Shown here: positions 49,562-58,545 of the stretch, one piece after another
How positions within the stretch are numbered: position 1 is the first letter of the stretch
Layout of the letters: every line of letters begins with the position of its first letter
Source: Chryseobacterium rhizoplanae
Lineage (GTDB): Bacteria > Bacteroidota > Bacteroidia > Flavobacteriales > Weeksellaceae
Direction of reading: 5' to 3'
Assembly: GCF_900182655.1 (NCBI RefSeq)
Contig: NZ_FXTC01000002.1
Coordinates: 124,001 to 188,000, forward strand
Length of the DNA: 64,000 nt
Made by a program: the position numbers and the translations under genes
The notes under the pieces: model-generated
What the model was told of the DNA's origin: nothing
What the model saw: only the letters and a program-made list of their open reading frames with translations
Database searches by the model: none

Positions 49562-51499
49562 TTAGTTGAACAAATACCACACAATCCCGATATTCAATCT
49601 GAAATCATATACCGGATAATGTGGAAATGCATATGCTTTGTTATTGGAAATAACAGTTCCTATCTGCTGACCTTCTATGAAAAAGAACATCTTTTTCACT
49701 TTCATATTGATATAAATATCGGCGATAGGCTGTCCTCCAATTGAAAATGAATCTGCTCTTGGGAGGATATATTCGTTAAGAACAGGGAAATAATCTCTTG
49801 ATGCAAACTTAGAGAAGTAATATACTTTAATACCTGCCTGAATTTCTGCAGCTTTTTTGAATGCCTGTGTCTGGTAGAAAAAATTAGCTCTACCAATAAA
49901 ACCTGGCATAGGAAGCAATTCTTTATTCGTTAAAGTATTTTGGAAATGTACCCTTGTATTCAGATGGAATTTGTTGAAGCTGAATGTAGCATCACCTCCG
50001 ATCTGAGAAATATTCACAGAATTATCACTTTGTTTTGGATTTCCGTTGCTGTCAAAATAAGTAAAGTTATCTATTCTGAAATAGTTGGCAAAAATCTCTG
50101 TTTTGAACCATTTCAAATTGATACTTCCTCCCACTTCCATGACAGACTGGTTCTTTGCGTTTTCAAGATAATAATTGAAATTATTGTAAACGGAAGTATT
50201 CAACAAATAATTAAATGAAGGATAAGCACTTTGGAAATTTACTTTGGCATTAACAAAATAATCCTTAATAGGCTCGAACTTTAGGTTATTGGTTGTTTTC
50301 AGATAGCTTTTAAACTGACTCCCGTTTGAAAATTCAAGGAATGAATTCAGCTGGATTTTATCCCAAAGTTTCACCTGTAAGTTTCCTACCGCTCCGATTC
50401 TGTTTTCTTTAAGTTCACCAGGAAAAGGAACGCCGTTAAGGGCAACAACATCTCTTATTCCCAATTTGATCATCTGATAACGCACACCAGCATCCAGTTT
50501 GAATTTTTCATTATTAAAAATCAAGCTTACCGTATTGCTGAAGTTTTCAGAATATTTTTTTGTAGTCAATGGGAAACCATTAACCAATTCAGTAGGAGCA
50601 TCATACCAATAAGACTCTAAAGCTGACTGGTTATAATAATATTTATTCCCCTGATGCGAAATAATATGTCTTATGCTGAAAGGAAATTTTCCGGAATTAA
50701 ATGGAGTGAACTGATGGCTCAGGTAGTATCTTCTGTAAGAAAACTGTGAGCTGCTGGATGCAAGATTTACCTGGGCATTTTGCCTGTTGCTATAATTACT
50801 GTCACCATTCATAAAAAGGTTATCTTCTGTAATACCCCCACTTTCCTGATTGTTTACATTCTGGTGAAGATAGTGAGCGAAAATTTCATAGTTTCCACTT
50901 TTTGAGATATAGTGACCTGAAAATAAAGTATTGTTATTCGCTGCTAATGAGTTTCTGTAAAGTCCCTGAGAACGAAGCCCCATATACTCAAGAGCAAAAT
51001 TGAATCTTTTTCCAATATTCTGGGTATAAGTAGATGTTAAAGCCGCTCCGTTTCGCATTGCATTGTGATAAACAAATGTTGCGGTAGGAGTTTTTACGTC
51101 ATAATATTTCACATCATTGGCCCCAATGATCATATAAGATTTGTTGGATGGCAGCAAAGATAGGTTCTGCTCATCATTCACCTCAAATACAAGAGGATTG
51201 AATCCCGATCCTATATTAGCAGTCTGTACTCTCCCAAAATTATCTTTATTATTTTGTTGCGAAAAGATATAGGTTTTATCAAAAGTCATTACCGTATCAA
51301 AAACTTTTTTTTCAGAAAACTGAGTCTGATACTGGTAATCATTAATAGTAGGTTTAAAAATTTTCAGGGAATCTTTTTTCCCGGAATCAATTACAAGAGT
51401 GTCTTCTTTTTTAGGCTGAGGCTTTGTATCAGCTTTATTAACGACCTGAGCCCTGGCTACAAAACTTAAAGAGAAGAGTATGAAAAGGATGTACTTCAT
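49562..51499 (-). CDS. Putative outer-membrane porin
   Basis: The 645-residue protein has a signal peptide (1-17, ending ARAQ) and a Lys/Asp-rich linker. A long series of amphipathic beta strands with aromatic belts follows (SYRRYYLSHQFTPF, FNYYLENAKNQSVMEVGG, VYDFRLNIGIVWYLFN). The aromatic C-terminus fits outer-membrane insertion. It resembles a large flavobacterial putative-porin family. The substrate is unknown. It is the first gene of the pair with bshC. A TATTTTTG -7 box (minus strand 51517-51524) lies 18 bp upstream. Confidence 0.82.
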   Translation of the reverse strand: MKYILFILFSLSFVARAQVVNKADTKPQPKKEDTLVIDSGKKDSLKIFKPTINDYQYQTQFSEKKVFDTVMTFDKTYIFSQQNNKDNFGRVQTANIGSGFNPLVFEVNDEQNLSLLPSNKSYMIIGANDVKYYDVKTPTATFVYHNAMRNGAALTSTYTQNIGKRFNFALEYMGLRSQGLYRNSLAANNNTLFSGHYISKSGNYEIFAHYLHQNVNNQESGGITEDNLFMNGDSNYSNRQNAQVNLASSSSQFSYRRYYLSHQFTPFNSGKFPFSIRHIISHQGNKYYYNQSALESYWYDAPTELVNGFPLTTKKYSENFSNTVSLIFNNEKFKLDAGVRYQMIKLGIRDVVALNGVPFPGELKENRIGAVGNLQVKLWDKIQLNSFLEFSNGSQFKSYLKTTNNLKFEPIKDYFVNAKVNFQSAYPSFNYLLNTSVYNNFNYYLENAKNQSVMEVGGSINLKWFKTEIFANYFRIDNFTYFDSNGNPKQSDNSVNISQIGGDATFSFNKFHLNTRVHFQNTLTNKELLPMPGFIGRANFFYQTQAFKKAAEIQAGIKVYYFSKFASRDYFPVLNEYILPRADSFSIGGQPIADIYINMKVKKMFFFIEGQQIGTVISNNKAYAFPHYPVYDFRLNIGIVWYLFN

Positions 51500-51516
51500 T
51501 ATTCATTATTGTACAG

Positions 51517-51524
51517 CAAAAATA
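51517..51524 (-). promoter_or_regulatory. -7 box of the porin-bshC unit
   Basis: The minus strand reads TATTTTTG 18 bp upstream of the porin ATG. Confidence 0.4.
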
Positions 51525-51540
51525 AGAAATAAAAGGACAT

Positions 51541-51569
51541 AAAAAACCCCACAATAAATGTGGGGTTTT
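51541..51569 (-). terminator. Terminator of the second SusC/SusD operon
   Basis: AAAACCCCACA and TGTGGGGTTTT form an 11-bp stem with a 5-nt loop. On the minus strand a T-run follows. It lies 24 bp beyond the stop at 51593. Confidence 0.9.
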
Positions 51570-51592
51570 GAGATATTTTTGTTAGAAAAATT

Positions 51593-52396
51593 TTAGTTTT
51601 TCTCTAAGACAAATTTTTGACCACTAGCAGTTCCAGCAGGACCTGAGAAAGTAAGAGAAGAAATATTTATACCTCCAGTACAAAAGTTAACTGTCCCTGT
51701 ACCTGTTAGGGACATATTACCTGTCGTTCCTCCATAACTGAAAGGTTCATTGGAAGCCAATGTAACACTACCATTAGTTTGAACTGTTACAAGCATGTAA
51801 GATGTACCTGGATTGCTAATATAAGGATTGTTCGTTGACAATATCTTAAATTGGTTAGCAGCAGGACCTGGCTGTACAGTAATCAAGTCTCCTGGTGAAT
51901 AGTCTTCCCAAGTATCAGTTACCACCTTGTATGTTCCGGTGAAACCTGACATATTAAATGGACACTCTAATGAATATTTCAATGTATGAGTTTGATTGAA
52001 AGTAGCATTAGGTACAGAAGAAGAAAGTTTAAAAGTAATCACTTTTTGTGTTTCCTTAGCACCACTTTCTAATAATTGTATTTTAAAACTACCAACCTTT
52101 TGCCCTTCAGCAAGGTTATCCGTTTTATTTAGAATCTTAAAATCTACTCCTTCTACTGCTGTAGAATTAGCAGCATCAACAGCAATTTTTACTTCTGTAT
52201 TTTGCTTTGCTTCACTTAAAGTAGTATATACAATTGCAACTTCTTTAGATGTTGAACCTTTTACTACTGTTGCCTCTGAGCTTGTAGCACCAAAACTCAC
52301 ATAATTATCACCGTCATATACTGCATCATCTCTTTCTGAACAAGCAGAGAATAATAATGCAAAAATCGGAATACTTAAATATTTTAAAATTTTCAT
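51593..52396 (-). CDS. Calx-beta-like surface lipoprotein in a SusC/SusD operon
   Basis: The 267-residue lipoprotein has the lipobox ALLFSACSERDD (Cys19) with acidic residues after it. The first 150 residues resemble a Calx-beta domain (VKGSTSKEVAIVYTTLSEAK, AVEGVDFKILN, KTQKVITFKLSS-like strands). The C-terminal half is a further beta domain (GTYKVVTDTWEDYSPGD). It is the last gene of the operon, 24 bp after SusD. Such lipoproteins often help capture ligand at the surface. The ligand is unknown. Confidence 0.78.
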   Translation of the reverse strand: MKILKYLSIPIFALLFSACSERDDAVYDGDNYVSFGATSSEATVVKGSTSKEVAIVYTTLSEAKQNTEVKIAVDAANSTAVEGVDFKILNKTDNLAEGQKVGSFKIQLLESGAKETQKVITFKLSSSVPNATFNQTHTLKYSLECPFNMSGFTGTYKVVTDTWEDYSPGDLITVQPGPAANQFKILSTNNPYISNPGTSYMLVTVQTNGSVTLASNEPFSYGGTTGNMSLTGTGTVNFCTGGINISSLTFSGPAGTASGQKFVLEKN

Positions 52397-52420
52397 AGCT
52401 AAAATTCGCTTTTAATTATA

Positions 52421-53905
52421 TTAATAACCAGGATTTTGTTGCACTTGAGGATTTAAATTAATCTCCTGAACCGGGATAGGCAATGTATACTTGTAGCTAT
52501 TGTTCGGAAGGTTTGTAACTGTCACAACATCATCTGTCTGGTTTCTATCCATAGTAACACCTGCTGCAGTAGCCAATCTTTTTAAATCGATGTATCTGTG
52601 TCCTTCTAACGCAAGATCTACTCTTCTCTCTTTCAGGATATCCGCATAAGCTGCTGTTGATGAAGCATATACAGGAAGAGGAGCCGTTCCACTATTATAT
52701 CTTTTTGCTCTTACTTGTTGAATTAATGCTGCTGCACCAGTAAAATTGCTAGCTGCTGTTTCACATTCTGCTAAGATGAAATACATTTCTGATAATCTAA
52801 ATACCTTTAAATCATTTCTTGTTGCAGCACTTGTTTTACCTGGATATTTATCCACTACTAGTTGATCAGTATCTCTAGGAGAAGTACTTGTTAAATAATT
52901 AGGATCAATTATAGATGAAGGATCAACATATACTGTTCTTCTAACATCACCTGGAGTTGTATTAATGATATTAAACAGGTTTCTGCCTAAAGCCCACATT
53001 GGGTTCCCTGTAATACTAGAACTGTTAGTGTTCCATCTTGTTCCGATTGAGCTTCCGTTTCCTGTAGCCAATCTGTTTAATGCAAAAATAATTTCACCTC
53101 TTGCAGTATCATTCCACATTGTTGGATATGCTGAAGCAGCAGTTAATGTCAATCCGGCATTAGATATTACATCCTGTGCATATTGCTTAGCTAAAGTCGT
53201 ATTCCCTCTGTAAAGGTTAAACCTCGCTGAAACTGCGTTTACAAATCCTTTATCTACATAAAATCTACCTGTTGGAGTATTATAAGCTAATATTCCTCTC
53301 GCATAGTCTAAATCTGCATTAATAAAATCATAAACATCTTGATTTTTGCTTCTTGGTAATTTTACATCTATTACCGGAACGTCTTTTAAAAGTAAAACTC
53401 CCAAACCATTAGGATCTTTCATATCCGGAGCAAAAAAAGTTTCCAATTGAAGGTAGCAGAAAGCTCTGATCGCTCTCGCTTGAGCAATTATTGAATTATA
53501 CTGAGCTACTTCACTAGCAGCTGGAGTAACTTTTGCAGCACCGGCAATTAATCTATTTACACGGTTAATTACCAAATAATGCTGAGCCCAAATTCCAGTA
53601 GTCAAGCCCGTTGTAGGATCAATAAAATAACGGTGTATTTCATATTCCTGACCTCCACTACCTGCTCCAGGTTTTACCTCATCCGTAAATACCGCAGAGA
53701 AATAGATATCATTGTTGGTATCCATGTTAGCATACACAGATCCTACTAAATAATCATTCAGATTTGATACACTTGTAAATAATGTCGCATCATCTAGTAA
53801 TCCAGGCTGCTCTATATCAATAGCATCCTTACAACTGTTTAAAGTAAAACCAACTGACGATAGACATACTGCTATCACTAATGCTTTTTTATATATTTTA
53901 TTCAT
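52421..53905 (-). CDS. SusD/RagB family lipoprotein (second pair)
   Basis: The 494-residue lipoprotein has the lipobox VGFTLNSCKDA (Cys25). SusD marks include IIAQARAIRAFCYLQLETFFAPD, FRLSEMYFILAECETAA, LKERRVDLALEGHRYIDLKRL and the C-terminal IPVQEINLNPQVQQNPGY. The ligand is not visible. It lies between SusC (13 bp) and the Calx-beta-like gene. This operon shows no riboswitch; the SusC upstream region is plain AT-rich sequence. Confidence 0.93.
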   Translation of the reverse strand: MNKIYKKALVIAVCLSSVGFTLNSCKDAIDIEQPGLLDDATLFTSVSNLNDYLVGSVYANMDTNNDIYFSAVFTDEVKPGAGSGGQEYEIHRYFIDPTTGLTTGIWAQHYLVINRVNRLIAGAAKVTPAASEVAQYNSIIAQARAIRAFCYLQLETFFAPDMKDPNGLGVLLLKDVPVIDVKLPRSKNQDVYDFINADLDYARGILAYNTPTGRFYVDKGFVNAVSARFNLYRGNTTLAKQYAQDVISNAGLTLTAASAYPTMWNDTARGEIIFALNRLATGNGSSIGTRWNTNSSSITGNPMWALGRNLFNIINTTPGDVRRTVYVDPSSIIDPNYLTSTSPRDTDQLVVDKYPGKTSAATRNDLKVFRLSEMYFILAECETAASNFTGAAALIQQVRAKRYNSGTAPLPVYASSTAAYADILKERRVDLALEGHRYIDLKRLATAAGVTMDRNQTDDVVTVTNLPNNSYKYTLPIPVQEINLNPQVQQNPGY

Positions 53906-53918
53906 TTTTTTCTTTTTT

Positions 53919-56792
53919 TTAAAAATCTACATTAACCCCTACAGAATATGTTTTAGGATTCGGATATACGTTAAGTGAATACGTTGTAATCGGCTCTACA
54001 TCGAAACCTTTCCATCCTGTGAAAGTATAAATGTTTTCAGCTTGCGCAAAAACCTTAATAGAATTAATTGGTAAATTACCTAATGCTTTTTTGTCGAAAG
54101 TATATCCAACGCTTACATTCTTCAATCTAACAAAATCAGACTTGAAAAGGAATCTATCAGAAGAACCTTCTAATGTTGAATTCACAGCTGATAAACTTGG
54201 TACTGTAGCATTCGTATTATTTGGAGTCCAAGCATTCAATAGATCAGCTGAAACGTTAAGTCCAGAAGCAGCATAAGAAGGATTCATTACCCACGAATAT
54301 AGGTTATCATAAATATATCCTCCTTTCTGATAAGAAAATAATGCATCTACAAAGAACCCGTCATGCTGGAAGTTAAATCCAAATCCACCTGTATATTTAG
54401 GCATAGGGCTTTTCCCCGTAAGTCTTCTATCGCCTGCTGTTGGTGTTTGAGTTACATTTCCATTTATGTCTAAAAACAACTGTTCTCCGTTAGCTGGATT
54501 AACTCCTAGATAAGGATAAAGCTGCCATTGATCTGCTGGTCCTCCAATACCATCAACAAAATCACCAGTAAGATCAGGAGCTTCCATGCTGATAATCTTG
54601 TTAGAGTTATACCCCACATTCCCAAATACAGATAGTTTTGTATTCGCTTTTCTTAGTATGTGAACTCTTAGTGATCCTTCAACCCCTTTGTTATCCATAA
54701 CACCATTATTTCCTCTTAATGAACCTTGGCCTGTAACATAAGTTACCGGAATAGAGTTAAATAATCTTGATGTTCTTTTTTGATAATAATCAAACGTACC
54801 TTCTACTAATCCTTTGTAGTTGAAATCTACTCCTAAATCAAGTTGTTTTACCTCTTCCCATTTCAAATTCTTATTTCCAAGGTTTGCCAAATAATATCCA
54901 GGTAAGCTTTGGTAAGCCGGAGCTGTAGTAGGGTTCGGTCCATTATAATCTAAATATGAAGAAGGACCTACTGTTAATACATTGGTATTGTTAGCAACTG
55001 TAAATAAGTTTTGGTTACCTGTTGTTCCTAGTGAAGCTCTTAGTTTCAATAAATTGAACCCAGATCCTTCCATAAAGTTTTCTTTATCAATATTCCATCT
55101 TGCCGCTACTGACCAGAAAGTTTCCCATCTGTTATCTTTAGGGAATCTGTATGATCCATCTCTTCTTATCACCCCAGACACACCATATTTTCCTTGGTAG
55201 TCATAATCTACAGTTCCAAAATAAGCCAGCGTTCCTGCAGTAACTTTCAATGCACTTGCAGAAGGACGGTAGATATTTGGTGTAGCAGGGTTAAAAGGAA
55301 CATATCCGGTTCCTGCACCGAATTCCCAAACTAAAGGATCAAGACCGTTCTGCTGTTGAGTATAACTTTGCCAGTTTACTTTAATATAATCTAGATAAGC
55401 AGCAGCAGTAATAGTATGATCACCAAATGAATGGTTATACGTAATATTTGTAGTGGTATTGAAAGTTAAATCGTTTACTGTATTAAATTGCTCAAATCCA
55501 CCATATTTTGCTCCTTGTCCTGCAGCCACTACTAAAGATAAGTAACCGTTTGCGGCTCTTGCAAATTGTCTTTGATAATTTTTATAGTCAACACCTGTTC
55601 TATTTCCAATACTTAAATCTGATGTAAGTTTGTAATTACCACTTACGTTAGCTGTTAAGCTGGTTTCCGTAAACTGGTTTCTAATACCCCCCATGATATT
55701 ATCATAAAGAATATATGCTCCGTTTCCGTTACCACTAGCCGTTCCGATTTGATTAAATAAACCCAATCCATTGCTAAATGTTGGCGCTGCTAAGTAAGGT
55801 GCAGAAAGCACTGTTCCAAATAGTGGATTCTGTACAGTGTTTGCATTAATAGCAGTATTGGTTTCGTCGTCCAACTGATTTCTTTTAGAAAATCCTAACC
55901 CAATTATTGCACCGAAGGTTAATTTTCCATCGCTGCTTTTTCCATTAAGGTTATTTCTCAGGGTAAATCTTTTGAAATCTGTCCCACGAATGTTACCTTC
56001 GCTATCAACATAACCTAAGGAAACAAAGTTACTTATATTTTCTCCACCTGCACTCACCGATAGTGTATGTTGCTGGCTCATACCAACTCTTGAAAATAGA
56101 TCTCTCCAGTCTGTATTAGTGGTGAAATTATTGATATCATTTTGAGACATAGTAGCCCCTTTTCCTCCTCCGGCATTTTTCTGAACTTGTAATAGTTCTC
56201 TTCCGGAAGACATGTTATAATCCGTTTTTGGCAAAACAGAAAAAGAAGTTAATGCATCATAGGAAATTCTAAGCTTTGAGTTAAACTTACCACCTTTAGT
56301 AGTAATCACAACAACCCCGTTAGCAGCTCTGTTTCCATAAATTGCAGTAGCCTGTGCATCTTTTAGAATACTAAACGTATCAATATCGTTAGGATTTAAG
56401 TTTCTAAACTGTGATCCAGATGTAATGATCCCGTCTATAACATATAAAGGATCCGTAGAACCATTTAGGGAACTAAGTCCTCTGATGATAATATTAAACT
56501 TACCAGAACCCGGAGATCCAGATGCCGAGTTCGCTACTATACCAGGTGCTGTACCCTGTATAGAGTTAAGAACAGAAATATTGGGTCTGTTCTCTAATGT
56601 TTCAGAACCAATGGTTACTGAAGAAGCACTAGATTTAGCCTTAGTAGATGTCTTGCTATAACCTAACACAACAATTTCATCAATTTTCTGTTCTTTGTCC
56701 TTTTTAGAACCTGTTGTGTCTTTTTGAGCAAATACTACCTGCCCTGTGAAAAATAACACACCGGCTGTCAGTACACGTAATTTAACATTCAT
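53919..56792 (-). CDS. SusC/RagA family TonB-dependent transporter (second pair)
   Basis: The 957-residue protein has a signal peptide (1-22), the TonB-box-like EIVVLGYSKTSTKAK, and a plug with ISVLNSIQGTAPGIV and IIIRGLSSLNGSTDPLYVIDGI. The barrel ends in KTYSVGVNVDF. Like the other SusC here, it lacks the N-terminal carboxypeptidase-like domain. It imports an oligosaccharide, peptide or other solute across the outer membrane with the SusD partner. About 790 bp of AT-rich sequence separate it from the divergent exported gene. Confidence 0.93.
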   Translation of the reverse strand: MNVKLRVLTAGVLFFTGQVVFAQKDTTGSKKDKEQKIDEIVVLGYSKTSTKAKSSASSVTIGSETLENRPNISVLNSIQGTAPGIVANSASGSPGSGKFNIIIRGLSSLNGSTDPLYVIDGIITSGSQFRNLNPNDIDTFSILKDAQATAIYGNRAANGVVVITTKGGKFNSKLRISYDALTSFSVLPKTDYNMSSGRELLQVQKNAGGGKGATMSQNDINNFTTNTDWRDLFSRVGMSQQHTLSVSAGGENISNFVSLGYVDSEGNIRGTDFKRFTLRNNLNGKSSDGKLTFGAIIGLGFSKRNQLDDETNTAINANTVQNPLFGTVLSAPYLAAPTFSNGLGLFNQIGTASGNGNGAYILYDNIMGGIRNQFTETSLTANVSGNYKLTSDLSIGNRTGVDYKNYQRQFARAANGYLSLVVAAGQGAKYGGFEQFNTVNDLTFNTTTNITYNHSFGDHTITAAAYLDYIKVNWQSYTQQQNGLDPLVWEFGAGTGYVPFNPATPNIYRPSASALKVTAGTLAYFGTVDYDYQGKYGVSGVIRRDGSYRFPKDNRWETFWSVAARWNIDKENFMEGSGFNLLKLRASLGTTGNQNLFTVANNTNVLTVGPSSYLDYNGPNPTTAPAYQSLPGYYLANLGNKNLKWEEVKQLDLGVDFNYKGLVEGTFDYYQKRTSRLFNSIPVTYVTGQGSLRGNNGVMDNKGVEGSLRVHILRKANTKLSVFGNVGYNSNKIISMEAPDLTGDFVDGIGGPADQWQLYPYLGVNPANGEQLFLDINGNVTQTPTAGDRRLTGKSPMPKYTGGFGFNFQHDGFFVDALFSYQKGGYIYDNLYSWVMNPSYAASGLNVSADLLNAWTPNNTNATVPSLSAVNSTLEGSSDRFLFKSDFVRLKNVSVGYTFDKKALGNLPINSIKVFAQAENIYTFTGWKGFDVEPITTYSLNVYPNPKTYSVGVNVDF

Positions 56793-57583
56793 ATTAACAA
56801 ATTTTAATATATTTAATGGGCAAATATGTTAATAAATATTAACATCTACAAATCAAACCATTGTTTAAACTACGCTTTTTTTTTATATTTCATTTAAATT
56901 CCACACAAATTAAATAAGATTCCTTAATAATAGATACTTTTTATTATATGAAAATTATTTTTTTTACACTTTTAGTTTATTTTAACAAATTATTGATAAT
57001 TGAAAAATTATTATTTAGAATTATTATAAATTAATTGGATTTAAAAAATAGAAACACACCCTTATAAAAAAGTGGTTTTCACCTATTTAGGATATAATTA
57101 TTTAAATTTTAATTGACAGCGATATTTATTAAACTTCAAAACATATCGATTTTGATGTTATTGTAGCCTTCAGATTTATACCAAATTATAAGTCTTTAAA
57201 AATTCAAACTTTAAACTTCACCACAAAATTAAATATATCATCCCTCGGTTCTCATACTTTAAAAGTTCCTGCTCCTATTCTTAAAGAAATACATAATAAC
57301 TAATACAAATCCAAAAGAAAACCAAGTATTAAAATTACAAAAGCAAGCTAAATTTAGCTAACCTATTTTTTCAAATTTTTGAAAATGAAATTTTGAAGCG
57401 TGCAAAACTATATTTCAACTGAGATTAACTTTTTCAGGACAAATCTCCAAAATATTATCTGGTGAGATTTATAACAAAAACAAATCAATAAATCTAAACT
57501 GTATCTTATAGATTCATCATTTTTTATTAACTTTACGATGAAAAACTAATTAATCATATAAAATAATTAAAAATATCTTAAAA
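56793..57583. other. Long AT-rich intergenic region with no supported gene
   Basis: This 791-bp gap lies between the divergent susC and the exported-protein gene. I see no ORF with coding character, no riboswitch and no tRNA. A near -7 box (CATATTTG, minus strand) sits about 30 bp upstream of susC. A small inverted repeat (GTGGTTTTCAC) is near 57073. The high AT content suggests a regulatory or decayed region. Confidence 0.4.
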
Positions 57584-58252
57584 ATGAAAAAAATATTAAC
57601 TATCGCATTATTTTTACCATTTGTACTTGTAAATGCTCAACAATCTTTAAACATAAATAACATAACTGGTAGCCAGTCTGTATTTGAAAGCGTAGCTTCA
57701 GGAACCGGAACTCCTTTAAGATATGAAGATATACAAGGTTCTCCATATCAATCACCACTTTTCCAAAAAGCTTCTGTTGGAGAAAAATATGGAAATATTG
57801 AAGTAAGATATAATGCTTACACCGACGATATGGAGTTTTTAAACAATGGAAAGACTGAAGTTTTACCTAAACAAGACGATTTCTCCAGAATTGAAGTTCT
57901 TTCGTCTAAACAAGCTTTTGTTTATTTTAAGAACTCTACAGAACCGAAAGGTTACCTTATCGAGATTGCAAAAGGAAAAAATTCCGTTTATAAAAAGGAA
58001 AAAACTATTTTTAAGGATGCAGCTGCAGCTGCTAACACCTATCAGACAGGGAAACCCGCTATGTTTGTAAAACAAGATCCTGTTTATTATATAAAAACAG
58101 CTTCAGGAATCACAAGTAAAGTATCATCATTAAAAAAAATAACAGATCTTTTTCCAGAAAAAGAGAAAGAGTATAATGCGTACATTAAGTCTAATAATTT
58201 AAAATTTAATGATGCTGATATAGTTAAATTAACAGCTTTTATCAATCAATAA
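57584..58252 (+). CDS. Exported protein of unknown function
   Basis: The 222-residue protein has a signal peptide (1-18, ending VNAQ). The mature part starts with a conserved-looking QGSPYQSPLFQKASVGEKYGN and is mixed alpha/beta with many Lys residues (KKEKTIFKDAAAAANTYQ). The end LKKITDLFPEKEKEYNAYIKSNNLKFNDADIVKLTAFINQ is helical. I do not recognise a family, though similar short periplasmic proteins occur in Chryseobacterium. It stands alone, with a strong terminator 29 bp downstream. Confidence 0.75.
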   Translation: MKKILTIALFLPFVLVNAQQSLNINNITGSQSVFESVASGTGTPLRYEDIQGSPYQSPLFQKASVGEKYGNIEVRYNAYTDDMEFLNNGKTEVLPKQDDFSRIEVLSSKQAFVYFKNSTEPKGYLIEIAKGKNSVYKKEKTIFKDAAAAANTYQTGKPAMFVKQDPVYYIKTASGITSKVSSLKKITDLFPEKEKEYNAYIKSNNLKFNDADIVKLTAFINQ

Positions 58253-58281
58253 TTAAAGATTAAATTATTCTGAAATTAATA

Positions 58282-58314
58282 AAATCCGAGTATAAATAAA
58301 TTATACTCGGATTT
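58282..58314 (+). terminator. Terminator after the exported-protein gene
   Basis: A 14-bp stem (AAATCCGAGTATAA) around ATAAA is perfect but has a weak U-tract. The 58315-58474 stretch after it holds nothing I can support. Confidence 0.75.
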
Positions 58315-58470
58315 ATATATAGCCCATATTCAGCGTACATCAAATATTAGAGGTATCTTCAGCATTTTGCTGGTAGTTTTCAATGTTTTAATTAAGGCAA
58401 TTTGATATTATTAACTTTATTTTTTATGTTCAAAAACCATCATCATTAATAAACCTTTAAAACACCAGTA

Positions 58471-58506
58471 ACAAAAAAATCCACCTCAAAAGTGAGATGG
58501 ATTTTT
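58471..58506 (-). terminator. Terminator of the rimP-nusA-infB operon
   Basis: AAAAATCCACCTCA and TGAGATGGATTTTT pair with one mismatch around AAAG. On the minus strand a T-run follows. It lies 40 bp after the infB stop codon. Confidence 0.85.
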
Positions 58507-58545
58507 TGATATTTGTAATTATTAGTTTCAGACTAATATCACCTA

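Noticed and set aside
56793..57583. Possible hidden RNA gene in the long AT-rich gap
   Set aside because: Only small inverted repeats were seen, with no recognisable RNA family core or promoter-terminator pair.
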